From a virus: a DNA stretch of 44,886 bases. Shown piece by piece: positions 30,891 to 39,790 of the stretch. The stretch covers positions 1-44,886 of IMG/VR virus record IMGVR_UViG_3300050821_003011. One strand, given 5' to 3'. The position numbers and the translations under genes are program-made. Position 1 is the first letter of the stretch, and every line of letters starts with the position of its first letter. The notes below the pieces were generated by a model. The model was not told the origin of the DNA. It saw only the letters and a list, made by a program, of their open reading frames with translations, and did no database searches.

Positions 30891-32199
30891 TTTCACCGAC
30901 GAAGAGTTAGACCGGCTGGAATGGGATTGGCCTGGTTACCACGCTCGACCAAACCAGATCCTACCTGGCACGGAAGGCGCCGCGGACTCACGGGGCGATT
31001 GGTTGTTCTGGCTCTTGCTCGCTGGACGTGGCTTTGGGAAGACCAGGACGGGCGCTGAGACGGTCAAGGAATGGGCACGGAACCCAGCAGAGCGGATTCT
31101 GATGATCGCGCCTACCGCCTTAGACGTGCGGGAAACCATGATTGAGGGGCCGTCTGGATTGCTGTCATGTTATCCCGAGGGCCAAAAGCCGCATTGGAAT
31201 TCCAGCCGGCATCTGGTGAAGTTCCCCTCGGGGGCCATCGGAATCACGAGATCGGCTGAAGAGCCTGAACGGTTGCGTGGTCCACAGTTCGGCAAGTTCT
31301 GGGCTGAAGAGCTTTGCGCTTGGAATTACCTCCAAGACGCCTGGGATCAGTTGATGTTCGGTTTTCGCGTCAAGGGTAAGCGATTGCAGGGCGTCATCAC
31401 CACGACGCCAAAGCCCCACAAGGTTCTGAAGGAACTGAAGGCCGATCCATCGACAGTTGTAACTGGAGGATCGTCGCACGATAACCGCGAAAACCTGTCA
31501 GACATCTGGTACGAAAAGGTCATCAAGCCATTCGAAGGTACACGGCTAGGCCGGCAGGAAATCTATGCCGAGATCCTGGAAGACGTCGAAGGGGCGCTGT
31601 GGACCCGGAAGCTCATTGACGATGGCCGTTCGGGTTCGGCACTTGATCCGAACGGCTACGCGCGTATCGTGGTAGCGATTGATCCAAGCGTGACAGCGGG
31701 GCCGACGTCGAGCGAATGCGGGATTATGGTCGTCGGGCTTCGCTGGGATGGGCATGTGGATGTGCTCGAAGACGGCAGCGCGAGGATGTCACCAGGCGAA
31801 TGGGCGCGGAAAGCGATAAACCTGTACCTGAAGTGGAAGGGAGACTGTATCGTCGGTGAGGTGAACAACGGCGGTGACTTGGTGGAAGGGAATCTCAGAA
31901 GCGTTAACCCGACAATCCCGTTTCGCAGCGTCAGAGCGTCGAGAGGAAAGCTTGTGCGCGCGGAACCTGTTGCAAACCTCTATGAGCAAGGGCGGGTGCA
32001 TCACTGGGTCAATCCAAACGATCCGAAACACCTAGGAGCGCTCGAAGACCAGATGGTGACCTATGTTCCCTTGGCTGGAATGGATTCACCAGACAGGATG
32101 GATGCATTGGTTTGGGGGATCACGGAACTGCTGATAGATACTGAGGAGATGCCAAGCCAGCGGTCATTGGTGGTACCAGTACGAATCTCTCGCTATTGA
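30769..32199 (+). CDS. terL: Terminase large subunit
   Basis: 476 residues as the full open frame from TTG 30769; TTG 30811, with AGGA 5 nt upstream, is an alternative that removes 14 residues. Walker A at LLAGRGFGKT (83-92), Walker B-like FGKFWAEELCAW (174-185), coupling motif and the C-terminal RNase H-like nuclease with VAIDPSVTAG (about 302-311) and GEVNNGG. ATPase and nuclease motor of DNA packaging. The gene overlaps the small subunit. Confidence 0.92.
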   Translation: MSTQEALPVVSQDLLSPRANESFESFLKRLPPNLREIALSDFTDEELDRLEWDWPGYHARPNQILPGTEGAADSRGDWLFWLLLAGRGFGKTRTGAETVKEWARNPAERILMIAPTALDVRETMIEGPSGLLSCYPEGQKPHWNSSRHLVKFPSGAIGITRSAEEPERLRGPQFGKFWAEELCAWNYLQDAWDQLMFGFRVKGKRLQGVITTTPKPHKVLKELKADPSTVVTGGSSHDNRENLSDIWYEKVIKPFEGTRLGRQEIYAEILEDVEGALWTRKLIDDGRSGSALDPNGYARIVVAIDPSVTAGPTSSECGIMVVGLRWDGHVDVLEDGSARMSPGEWARKAINLYLKWKGDCIVGEVNNGGDLVEGNLRSVNPTIPFRSVRASRGKLVRAEPVANLYEQGRVHHWVNPNDPKHLGALEDQMVTYVPLAGMDSPDRMDALVWGITELLIDTEEMPSQRSLVVPVRISRY

Positions 32200-32205
32200 A
32201 ACGAG

Positions 32206-32220
32206 TTGCGCAAGTATAAT
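32206..32220 (+). promoter_or_regulatory. Promoter with operator core
   Basis: TTGCGCAA (32206-32213) lies just before TATAAT (32215-32220), a perfect -10; GTG 32227 is 6 nt downstream. The operator core is between -35 and -10, so a bound protein would block polymerase. Confidence 0.7.
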
Positions 32221-32226
32221 TGAACA

Positions 32227-32847
32227 GTGCGGAAGCCGTTGTGCATCGATTTGTTTGCTGGGTTAGGCGGTTGGGCCGAAGGTTTCTTGAGCGAGGGGTA
32301 CGATTGCATTGGCTTCGACATCGAGCGCCACGATTACGGGACAGGCGGCTATCCAGGGCAGCTTGTCTTGCAAGATGTGACCACGCTACATGGCTCGCAG
32401 TTCCGCAATGCGGATGTGATCATGGCGAGTCCGCCGTGTCAAGCGTACAGTTACCGGGCGATGCCGTGGAAGCGTGCGAAGGCGCTGGGGCCACCGGATA
32501 ACACGCTGTTCGAGACGTGCTTTCGATTGCAGCGGGAAGCATCGGAAGCGGCGGGGCGATACATTCCGCTGGTGGTTGAGAACGTGCGTGGGGCTGAGAA
32601 GTGGACGAATCCAGCGGCGTGGCATTGGGGGCCGTATTACCTTTGGGGAGATATTCCGGCATTGATGCCCATCAAGTTGCCAAACGAAGGAACGAAAGGA
32701 CGACCGAAGAGGAAAGACGGAACCACAATGAGCCGCACATTTTGCAGGAACGGCGGCGGCAAAGGCTTGGCTCTAAAGCAGGCGGCTCAGATAGCCAAGA
32801 TTCCCTTTCCGCTGGCTCAGCATATCGCCAGAGTCTTCAAGCCCTGA
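32227..32847 (+). CDS. C5 DNA methyltransferase (Dcm-like), leaderless
   Basis: 206 residues from GTG 32227. DLFAGLGG (8-15, motif I), MASPPCQ (66-72, motif IV with catalytic Cys71), VVENV (116-120, motif VI) and KIPFPLAQHIA at the end (motif X). A usual enzyme of this type is longer; a target-recognition domain is missing or very short. It methylates cytosine, probably to avoid host restriction. It lies between the terminase and portal modules. No endonuclease partner. Confidence 0.85.
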   Translation: MRKPLCIDLFAGLGGWAEGFLSEGYDCIGFDIERHDYGTGGYPGQLVLQDVTTLHGSQFRNADVIMASPPCQAYSYRAMPWKRAKALGPPDNTLFETCFRLQREASEAAGRYIPLVVENVRGAEKWTNPAAWHWGPYYLWGDIPALMPIKLPNEGTKGRPKRKDGTTMSRTFCRNGGGKGLALKQAAQIAKIPFPLAQHIARVFKP

Positions 32848-32864
32848 TATACTTGCGCAAGTAT
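32848..32864 (+). promoter_or_regulatory. Promoter with 16-bp palindrome
   Basis: ATACTTGCGCAAGTAT (32849-32864) is a perfect 16-bp palindrome and overlaps TATACT (32848-32853), a -10-like hexamer, and even the ATG at 32863. An operator in this position could repress both transcription and initiation. The -35 is not clear. Confidence 0.6.
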
Positions 32865-33303
32865 GCACCATCACAAACACAACACCTTCGTGGCTATCGA
32901 AGCTGGGACCGGGGACGTGACTTTCCAGGAGGCTATAGACCTCTTGGTGCATCTAGTACAATTGGTGCTCGGGAGATCTTCCATGCAAACCTTTACCCAC
33001 AACGTTGGGGAAACTCACAGATACCAACTCGCCGTCTTGAAGCAAGACGGGACGACACCAGGAACCACAGCAACGCCGGTAGTCTACAGCGTTGACAACC
33101 CCGCAATCGCAACCGTGACGCCCAATACGGCCGTCGCACTGAACCTTCAATTTGACATCGCCTACTTGGCACCAGGGACCGCGACCGTCACAGCAACCGG
33201 CACGAATGAAGCCGGGAATCCATTCTCGACGCAATTTCAATTCGTTGTTACCCCGGTTCCACCGGATCTGTCCGCTAGCTTTGTAGCGACGGAAATCAGC
33301 TAA
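32863..33303 (+). CDS. Ig-like (BIG2) domain protein
   Basis: 146 residues from ATG 32863 (alternative ATG 32983, which begins MQTFTHNVGE). The C-terminal 100 residues have the pattern of bacterial Ig-like domains: VVYSVDNPAIATVTPNTAV, then GTATVTATGTNEAGNP. Phage Ig-like domains bind carbohydrates weakly and are often on capsids. No signal peptide. Located before the portal. Confidence 0.65.
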   Translation: MHHHKHNTFVAIEAGTGDVTFQEAIDLLVHLVQLVLGRSSMQTFTHNVGETHRYQLAVLKQDGTTPGTTATPVVYSVDNPAIATVTPNTAVALNLQFDIAYLAPGTATVTATGTNEAGNPFSTQFQFVVTPVPPDLSASFVATEIS

Positions 33304-33356
33304 GAAAGGAGAGTGGCTGGAAATCCAAGAGCAAGACCTGATTCCTTAGAAACGTC

Positions 33357-33393
33357 ACGGCCTGGGGCAACCTGGGCCGTTTCGTTGTATGCT
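33357..33393 (+). promoter_or_regulatory. Hairpin and -10 of the portal gene
   Basis: ACGGCC (33357-33362) and GGCCGT (33375-33380) form a 6-bp stem with a 12-nt loop, followed by TTTCGTTG, a poor terminator. Overlapping it is TATGCT (33388-33393), the -10, 6 nt before ATG 33400. The hairpin may attenuate the upstream transcript before the portal gene. Confidence 0.5.
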
Positions 33394-33399
33394 TGACCC

Positions 33400-35289
33400 A
33401 TGCAGTGGCTCGATAACTTTGTAGCCCGCCGTGCCGGTAAAGTTCCTTGGATTCGAGAATTTCTCTCCAAGGCTTCAGACGCCATGCGCGAAGCTCGATC
33501 CCTCCAGCGAGACTCCGGTGTAGACGAATCCATGAAGATGGAATTCGAGCTACAGCTCTCCAACTTTCGCCGGCGCGCGCAAGACCTGATCGACCTTCGC
33601 CGTGCTGAACTCGCGTGCGTCGATCCAAAAGCAGCGGAAGGATTATCCGAGTCGGGGCCGGTGCGCAGTGCGGTGCAACTCAAGGAGCGGCTGTGGGAGC
33701 TGGAACTCGCGTTAGAGGATCGCGGCTGGATTCGCGAAGTCACACTCGCGGCTCTGGAGTTTTCGCGCATCGGAGTTCAGCAGCTTATTAAAATCTGCCG
33801 AGTCTACGCCATCAAAAACCCGCTCATCAAACGCACAGCGGAAATCTGTATGTTGTACGTTTTCGGGCGTGGTTTTGAGATCCGCTCGGACGACGACGCG
33901 GAAGACGATGCGGTACAAGAATTTCTGAAGCTCAACGAAAACGTGTTGGGACACGTCGCAATTGCGCAACTGGAAACCTCGATCCAGACAGATGGCGCTT
34001 TGTACTTCGGCTGCGAGACGTTACCGGATGGCACGGTGAAGCTCAACATGATCGAGCCATTGGAAATGATGGACATCATCTGCCGAGAGAACGATAAAAG
34101 CATCCCGCGCTACTTCTATCGGCAGTGGACGGCTGAGACATTTGATCCAGTGAAGGGTAAGGGAATCGAGAGCAAGAAGGTTTGGTACCCGGCGCTCGAA
34201 GAAGTGATGAACGAAGACCCGAAGCGCGGGCCAATTCCGAAGACCATTCAGGACGCACCCGTAAACGACAACATGCCGATACTGCGGGTGAAAGTCGGTT
34301 CACCCCGGTTCTGGCGATGGGGACTGCCGCCGATTTACGCTTGTATCGACTGGGCGCGGGCGTACAAGGATTTTCTCGAAGACTGGGCGACGGTCCAGCG
34401 AGCACTTGCCCGCTTTGCTTTGATGGTCGAGACGAAAGGTGGGCCCGGTGCGATTGCAGCTTACAATGCTCTATTCAACACAACCTTTGCCGATTCCAAC
34501 GCAACGCAGATTGAGAAAAATCCACCGCCTAATGTGGCCTCCGCGCACATTTCTGGGCCGGGTAATCAGATTCAACCCTTTAAGACGGCTAATGCTCAAA
34601 CGTCTCCTGAACAAGCAAGGCGCGTGCTACTCATGCACTGTGCCGGGGCAGGGATGCCCGAAACATTCTTCGGAGACGCGAGCACTGGGAGCCTTGCAAC
34701 TGCAATTTCGTTGGACCGACCCACCGAACTGAAATTCACCGAGATCCAACGGCGCTGGACTTCGACCATCACAATGCTGCTCGCGTACATGCTGTTCGTC
34801 GCTAAGGCCACGCCTAAATCTAAGCTGCGGGAAGCGCGCGCGAAAAATCCGGCGCCACAGCCGACCGAAGTCTACATCAAGTTTCCCAATGTGGTGGAGC
34901 ATGACATCCTGCAAATGATTCAAGCGATCGTGGATATCGGGACTGGAGGCGGCAGGCAGGGGATTTTCGCCGGCATTGTGGATCGGCGAACGATCACGGA
35001 ATTGCTACTCGCTGAGATCGGCTACGAGAAACGAGCGGCATTGCTCGAAAAGATTTACGGCACGAACTACGATGCAGCGGCAGACGTCACAGACCAGCGC
35101 TCGCAGGTGCCTCCGCAAGCGATCAAGGTCGCAACTGGCAAAGCTCTGACCGATCTGAGCATCCCTCCACCACTTCCCGAGCCTGCACCGGCTCCTGTGC
35201 CCGTTCCGGGAACACCGAACCCGGCAATCGAGCGGGCACGCGCTGAACTGACAGAGGCCATCAGAGCGCTGGCAAAGCACGCGGCGTGA
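33400..35289 (+). CDS. Portal protein, leaderless
   Basis: 629 residues. Long helical N-terminus, AEICMLYVFGRGFEIRS followed by QLETSIQTDGALYFGC, then the wing region and GAGMPETFFGDASTGSLATA typical for portals of siphophages (the loop 'Gxp..ffgd.s.g.'). Ends in a Pro-rich tail with PPPLPEPAPAPVPVPG. The TATGCT -10 is 6 nt upstream. The dodecameric portal is the packaging channel; here it does not directly precede the protease gene as it usually does. Confidence 0.85.
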   Translation: MQWLDNFVARRAGKVPWIREFLSKASDAMREARSLQRDSGVDESMKMEFELQLSNFRRRAQDLIDLRRAELACVDPKAAEGLSESGPVRSAVQLKERLWELELALEDRGWIREVTLAALEFSRIGVQQLIKICRVYAIKNPLIKRTAEICMLYVFGRGFEIRSDDDAEDDAVQEFLKLNENVLGHVAIAQLETSIQTDGALYFGCETLPDGTVKLNMIEPLEMMDIICRENDKSIPRYFYRQWTAETFDPVKGKGIESKKVWYPALEEVMNEDPKRGPIPKTIQDAPVNDNMPILRVKVGSPRFWRWGLPPIYACIDWARAYKDFLEDWATVQRALARFALMVETKGGPGAIAAYNALFNTTFADSNATQIEKNPPPNVASAHISGPGNQIQPFKTANAQTSPEQARRVLLMHCAGAGMPETFFGDASTGSLATAISLDRPTELKFTEIQRRWTSTITMLLAYMLFVAKATPKSKLREARAKNPAPQPTEVYIKFPNVVEHDILQMIQAIVDIGTGGGRQGIFAGIVDRRTITELLLAEIGYEKRAALLEKIYGTNYDAAADVTDQRSQVPPQAIKVATGKALTDLSIPPPLPEPAPAPVPVPGTPNPAIERARAELTEAIRALAKHAA

Positions 35290-35528
35290 GACTCGCACGA
35301 AAGGATCAGATCGCGGTCCACCGCACCAAGCGCAAAGTCGATGGGGATCCGGCAGACTTACTCGAAGTCGAGCACGTGGAAAGCGGGGAAGTGGTGCTGA
35401 AATGTTTCATCGGCGATGATGAATCGGTGGAACGCATTGCTGACTTTCTGAGTTCGAAGCGATACCCGGAAGCTGCCGAGCGTGTCAGACAACTTGTGCG
35501 CGAAGCTCGACGGCCTGTGGTACGATAA
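35286..35528 (+). CDS. Unknown charged protein
   Basis: 80 residues from GTG 35286, overlapping the portal stop. Very charged: KDQIAVHRTKRKVDGDPADL and later RVRQLVREARRPVVR. No motif. The sequence ends 90 nt before the next gene, with a strong hairpin between. Confidence 0.5.
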   Translation: MRLARKDQIAVHRTKRKVDGDPADLLEVEHVESGEVVLKCFIGDDESVERIADFLSSKRYPEAAERVRQLVREARRPVVR

Positions 35529-35546
35529 GCCCAATTCGTACATCAG

Positions 35547-35595
35547 AGACGCGCTCGGGTTGAAAGTTCTGGGATGGACGACTCCGAGCGCGTTT
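35547..35595 (+). other. Strong intergenic hairpin
   Basis: ACGCGCTCGG (35549-35558) and CCGAGCGCGT (35584-35593) are perfectly complementary over 10 bp, extended to 12 with one G-T pair and A-T; the 25-nt loop is GT-rich. No U-tract follows; instead AAAGGAGAG, the ribosome site of 35619, is 6-15 nt downstream. It may be an RNA-processing site, a weak terminator or a cis-regulatory structure for the next gene. Confidence 0.6.
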
Positions 35596-35618
35596 GAAAA
35601 AGGAGAGAAGGTGTACTC

Positions 35619-36071
35619 ATGAAAGTCTTGCTGCTGATATTTATTTTGACGGTAAGCTCCTACGCTCAAGCGAGCATCACAGATATTCTGAGCGTCATCG
35701 ATGCCACGCGGGCCACACAGAACGTCGTCTTGACGGTCACCGCGTCCCAAGGTGATGGAACGGTTTGCACCATCACTAAGTACGCCGGGGCAACTCCGCA
35801 CATTGGGCTGCGATGCATTCCCGGAGACGGCAAGAGCCAATTGAGCCAAGCAAATCTTAGTCTCGGCACAACCCTGCAAACGATGTTTTGGGGATACGGG
35901 GACGTCGCTTGTCTGCTGGTAGTCAATCCTACAGCGGCCGCGATCACGGTGGGGAGCCTGGGAAGTGTTCCCGCTACGTCGTTAGCATGGTCTTGTTCGA
36001 CAAATGTCGATGTTGCAGGCGTCCCAGCAAGTCAGACGGCTATCGTTTCGGGCTCAGTTGCATGGCCATAG
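35619..36071 (+). CDS. Secreted protein, unknown
   Basis: 150 residues. Signal peptide MKVLLLIFILTVSSYAQA with a likely cut after Ala-Gln-Ala. Mature part beta-rich with three Cys (VCTITKY, RCIPGD, CLLVVN) and repeated Thr/Val strands. GGAGAG before the ATG. Virion proteins do not need signal peptides, so it probably works in the periplasm or at the cell surface. Confidence 0.6.
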   Translation: MKVLLLIFILTVSSYAQASITDILSVIDATRATQNVVLTVTASQGDGTVCTITKYAGATPHIGLRCIPGDGKSQLSQANLSLGTTLQTMFWGYGDVACLLVVNPTAAAITVGSLGSVPATSLAWSCSTNVDVAGVPASQTAIVSGSVAWP

Positions 36072-36082
36072 GGGACAGATTA

Positions 36083-37453
36083 ATGAAATTCTTGTTGATG
36101 ATTTTTCCGTGTGCGCTGAGCTTCGCTCAGTCTGTGAATTGGGTCCAGCCCAACCATACGCAAGGTTGGCCTGGTGCAAATGGATTTCTTCAATGGCGCT
36201 ACGATCCGGCTTCCTCCCAGACTATTCTCTATGGCGTCGTGGCTGGATCGGTGGATATTTACTCGACTGATGTCTTCGGGTATAATTCCGCGAGCAACAC
36301 CTTCACTCACATCAACGGCGTCGGAAGTCTCGAAGATTTGTGTACTCTTGACACGCCTACGCTACCCGGAGAGCGGCAATTCAGCGGGCAGATAGCGGTC
36401 GATACCAAGCGCGCCTCGATGCTGCTGTACGGAGGCGCCAATCAAAGTTGCACGATGCTAGTGAATGCGGACGGATCGCAAACGATCAATAACAGCGGGC
36501 AATTCACCAACTTTGTCGTCGGGGTGAATTGGGTGGGGCGTTCCATAAACATTGGAGCCAGCCGGACGCCATCGCAGAATCCAACTTACACCATTGTGAG
36601 TGTCACAGACAAGCACCATGCCGTGGTGGATCGACCGATTTCGGCGGCGAACGGCCTGTATGCTGCGTTTCCTCCACCGGATCAGTCCGCTACAGGAGTC
36701 CACCAGAAAGCTGACACATACTCACTGGCCTTGAATGTGGACAACACGTTGGATAGCTGGGTTCAATTGAACGCGCCTCATGGGCCACCGCCCTATTTCG
36801 TCGGTGTGGCTGCATATGACCAGGATGACGATATCATCTTCCATTTCGGATACGACGGCGGTCCGGCCAAACAAAACAACTGGGTCTATTGCAGTACGAT
36901 CGGGAATCCTACCCCGGGTGTTCTTACTGCGCCTCAGTCGGGTGCAGGTTGCGTCAACCCAGACGATTGGAGTCTTGTCGCCATCGCCTCTTGCGTAGGC
37001 AACTGTAATGCGTACAAAAGCCCGAAAGGTTCAACCTTTCCCTCGATGATCTACGACACGACAGATCATAAGTTCATCCTTTATGGCGGAAACTTCGGAG
37101 CAAACAACCCGGTCAATGAAACCTGGGCCTTCGACGCTCCCACGAAGTCTTGGACGCAGCGTTGCATCAGTCCATGCTCACCTCCACCGGTGACAAAGGT
37201 ATCGCGAGCCGGTCCGCCCATTGCTTACGTGCCTTCGCTCAATAAGGTGCTTTACCACCATTTGGACGGCCCGAGCGATTACGCCTATGACTATCCAGGC
37301 GACACGTGGACCCTCTTGCTAAGCAGTGGCGGCGGGGCGACATATTCCAGCACACCTTCCGGACAGGCGCTTGCCTACGATCCAATCGCCAACGCTCTGA
37401 TAGGTTGGAACGAAGGGACGTCTGCGACTTTGTGGATAGGTTATCTGCAATAG
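36083..37453 (+). CDS. Secreted Kelch-like beta-propeller protein
   Basis: 456 residues. Signal peptide MKFLLMIFPCALSFAQ. The rest shows propeller-blade elements: MLLYGGANQSC, then later HKFILYGGNFGANN with NETWAFDAPTKSWTQ, spaced as in Kelch motifs (glycines, then W, then Y-x-W/F). Multiple Cys pairs suggest disulfides. Kelch propellers bind proteins or glycans. With 35619 and the beta-helix protein it forms an unusual block. Confidence 0.65.
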   Translation: MKFLLMIFPCALSFAQSVNWVQPNHTQGWPGANGFLQWRYDPASSQTILYGVVAGSVDIYSTDVFGYNSASNTFTHINGVGSLEDLCTLDTPTLPGERQFSGQIAVDTKRASMLLYGGANQSCTMLVNADGSQTINNSGQFTNFVVGVNWVGRSINIGASRTPSQNPTYTIVSVTDKHHAVVDRPISAANGLYAAFPPPDQSATGVHQKADTYSLALNVDNTLDSWVQLNAPHGPPPYFVGVAAYDQDDDIIFHFGYDGGPAKQNNWVYCSTIGNPTPGVLTAPQSGAGCVNPDDWSLVAIASCVGNCNAYKSPKGSTFPSMIYDTTDHKFILYGGNFGANNPVNETWAFDAPTKSWTQRCISPCSPPPVTKVSRAGPPIAYVPSLNKVLYHHLDGPSDYAYDYPGDTWTLLLSSGGGATYSSTPSGQALAYDPIANALIGWNEGTSATLWIGYLQ

Positions 37454-37462
37454 GAATTTAGC

Positions 37463-39790
37463 ATGGCGATTGCAGCCACAGCAGTCTGGGAAGTTCGCAC
37501 CACCGGATCCGACAATAACGGCGGCGGCTTCGACTCCGCGCTTGGCGGCACGGACAACTCGATGCAGACTAGTGCCCAAGTCAACATCAACAATTCGACT
37601 GTGACGGCTACAGTCAACGGATCAGTCATCACCTTCACCGGTGGGACTTACACGGTGCTCGCTGGCGACGTCGGTAACATCGTAAACATCATCACGGCGA
37701 GTGGGGGCACACCTCCTACCCTGAAGCGTTATGAGATCACGAGCGTAGGAGTTGGGCTCAATGGCACATGGACCCTTGACAGCACCACAAGCGCTGTAAC
37801 GAGTACGATCACATCGGCACTGATGGGCGGATGTTTCGCGACGTTCGGGAAAGCGATCACATCGGTGGTTGCGGGAAACGTGGTGTACGTCAAAGGCACG
37901 GCTATTTACAGCATTGCCGCGTCTACGAACTTCGCCACGTCCGGAACGTCCGGCTTGCCAATCTCTTGGATTGGATACACCACGAGCCGCGGCGACAATG
38001 GACAAGTGACGATTCAGGCATCCACCACTGCGGTGGACTGCTTTAAGGGCAATGGAGCCTTTCAAAGGTTCTACAATTTCATCGGAGATGGGAACCTCAA
38101 AGGCACATCTCGGGGCTTCAATCTTGGCGGTGGGCAGCTTGTAATGCAAAACTGCAAAGCGATCAATTCCACCGTAACGGGGTTTTTGATCGCGGGCAAT
38201 CAGGGCCTCTTTATCAGTTGTGTCGCGAGCGGTCAGACATCGGCTGCCACTGGCGGTTTTCTCATTACTGCGTTCGGAAATGTGTTCGTTGGATGCCGTG
38301 CGACTGCCAATGCTTGCCCCGGAGTGGTGGATCAAGTGTCGTCTGCAACTGCCAACAATCAGTATGCGAGTTGCATTTTTGATAACAACACCGGAGCTTC
38401 TTCGGATGGTTTTCAAAAGACCGCATCCGGTGGCACTCTCTTCCAAAATTGCGCGTTTTATACCAATGCTCGCGACGGACTTCGCATAAGTGCGGCCGGT
38501 GGTGTGGATATGTTGCTGGCCAATAATAATGCTTTTGTGAACAATACAGGAGTTGGGATCAACTCCACGGTGACAAATTGGGGCACACAAAGCTTCACGA
38601 ACTCGCTCGACTACAATGCTTTCTTTGGAAACTCTTCACCGCGTACCAACGTTCCAGCGGGGACACACGACGTCACACTGACAGGTGACCCGTTCGTCAA
38701 CGGAGCTTCGAACAATTTTGCGCTTAACAACACGGCTGGATCTGGCGCGGCTTGTCGTGCGGCTGGTTTTCCCGGTGTGCTGCAATCCGGCGGAACTGGC
38801 TTCCAGGACATCGGCGGGCTTCAGCACCTAGATTCACCGGCCATCATCAGCGTCAAGAAGTACTCAGCTCCCCCACCAGATGATGACTACTTGTGGGATC
38901 TGACGCCGAACATCCGTAGGCCGTTTATCTCCGTCACGAGCGGTGGCTCTACAACAAATAACTACGTGTTTCCGCGAAGGATCGAGTATGCAGCGGAAGA
39001 AATTCCGGAAGCGATTCGACGCACCCCGGTGCTGTTTTTCTCCATGGTGCGTTTTTCCGTGCATCGCTTCCAACCGCTGGAATATTCTGAGCCCGACGTA
39101 ACGCCACGGCGCAACGTTGTTCTCTTTTCTACTTCGACAACGGTGACTTCCAACGTGTTCGTTCGCCGCCCAGCGCTCACCGAGGAAATCGAAGCCGAAA
39201 TTCCTGTGCGTCGTGCGCCCTTGTTGTTTTTCTCGACCGTCAACGTCTCTGTGCGTCGGTCTCAGTCGGTAGAGGATTGTGAGCCTGATCTTGTACCACG
39301 TCGCAATGTCGTCTTGTTCTCGACCGCGACGACGGTAACATCGAACGTCTTTATTCGCCGGCCAACACTCACAGAAGATATCGAGCCGGAAGCTTTCGCG
39401 CGGCGCGCGCCATCGATTTATGCTCCGGTCACCAACGTTACCAACACCACCACCGTGATCGTGCGGCGCGCAGCTCAGTTCGAGGATTTGTCTGATAGTG
39501 ATTCGGCGCCGCGCCGTACTTTCGTGTTCAGTACGGTGCAACCTATCTTCGTCCGTAGAACCACCGAGGTTGAGGCAGAATTGCCCATCACGAGCAGGCG
39601 TCCATCGGTGATCTATTCGCCAACGATTGCAGGGGCGACGACTTTGGTGATAGCACGGCGTCCAGTTCAGTGGTATGATGTCGAAAACGTGTTGAGCAGG
39701 AGAGTTTTCATTTACGCACCGGTCACAAACATCAACGTGACGTCTGTCCTCAACCGGGTAACCAATCAGTATTTTTACGAGGAGGCCTAA
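37463..39790 (+). CDS. Beta-helix protein with C-terminal RR...E repeats
   Basis: 775 residues. N-terminal 480 residues: parallel beta-helix of pectate-lyase type (repeated NNxA/G-rich turns such as NNAFVNNTGVGINS, CIFDNNTGASSDGF, CKAINSTVTGF), typical of tail spikes. Residues about 500-770 have a different make-up: repeats of about 36 residues with RR, an acidic patch and FFST or LFST strands, for example VRRPALTEEIEAEIPVRRAP against IRRPTLTEDIEPEAFARRAP. No signal peptide. Probably a tail spike or depolymerase-like fibre with a repeated C-terminal part. Confidence 0.65.
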   Translation: MAIAATAVWEVRTTGSDNNGGGFDSALGGTDNSMQTSAQVNINNSTVTATVNGSVITFTGGTYTVLAGDVGNIVNIITASGGTPPTLKRYEITSVGVGLNGTWTLDSTTSAVTSTITSALMGGCFATFGKAITSVVAGNVVYVKGTAIYSIAASTNFATSGTSGLPISWIGYTTSRGDNGQVTIQASTTAVDCFKGNGAFQRFYNFIGDGNLKGTSRGFNLGGGQLVMQNCKAINSTVTGFLIAGNQGLFISCVASGQTSAATGGFLITAFGNVFVGCRATANACPGVVDQVSSATANNQYASCIFDNNTGASSDGFQKTASGGTLFQNCAFYTNARDGLRISAAGGVDMLLANNNAFVNNTGVGINSTVTNWGTQSFTNSLDYNAFFGNSSPRTNVPAGTHDVTLTGDPFVNGASNNFALNNTAGSGAACRAAGFPGVLQSGGTGFQDIGGLQHLDSPAIISVKKYSAPPPDDDYLWDLTPNIRRPFISVTSGGSTTNNYVFPRRIEYAAEEIPEAIRRTPVLFFSMVRFSVHRFQPLEYSEPDVTPRRNVVLFSTSTTVTSNVFVRRPALTEEIEAEIPVRRAPLLFFSTVNVSVRRSQSVEDCEPDLVPRRNVVLFSTATTVTSNVFIRRPTLTEDIEPEAFARRAPSIYAPVTNVTNTTTVIVRRAAQFEDLSDSDSAPRRTFVFSTVQPIFVRRTTEVEAELPITSRRPSVIYSPTIAGATTLVIARRPVQWYDVENVLSRRVFIYAPVTNINVTSVLNRVTNQYFYEEA
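39000..39760 (+). repeat. Tandem amino-acid repeats in the beta-helix protein
   Basis: The region codes for about seven units of about 36 residues. At DNA level the pair around 39103-39210 and the one around 39295-39400 (72 codons apart) is similar: both have CCACG(G/T)CGCAA and (A/G)TTCGCCG(C/G)CCA. Synonymous changes are frequent but the protein pattern is kept, so the duplication is old and under selection. Confidence 0.7.

Noticed and set aside
37622-38590. 322-codon minus-strand frame in the beta-helix gene
   Set aside because: Antisense of a Gly/Asn/Thr-rich gene; Arg/His-rich low-complexity product, no start signal.
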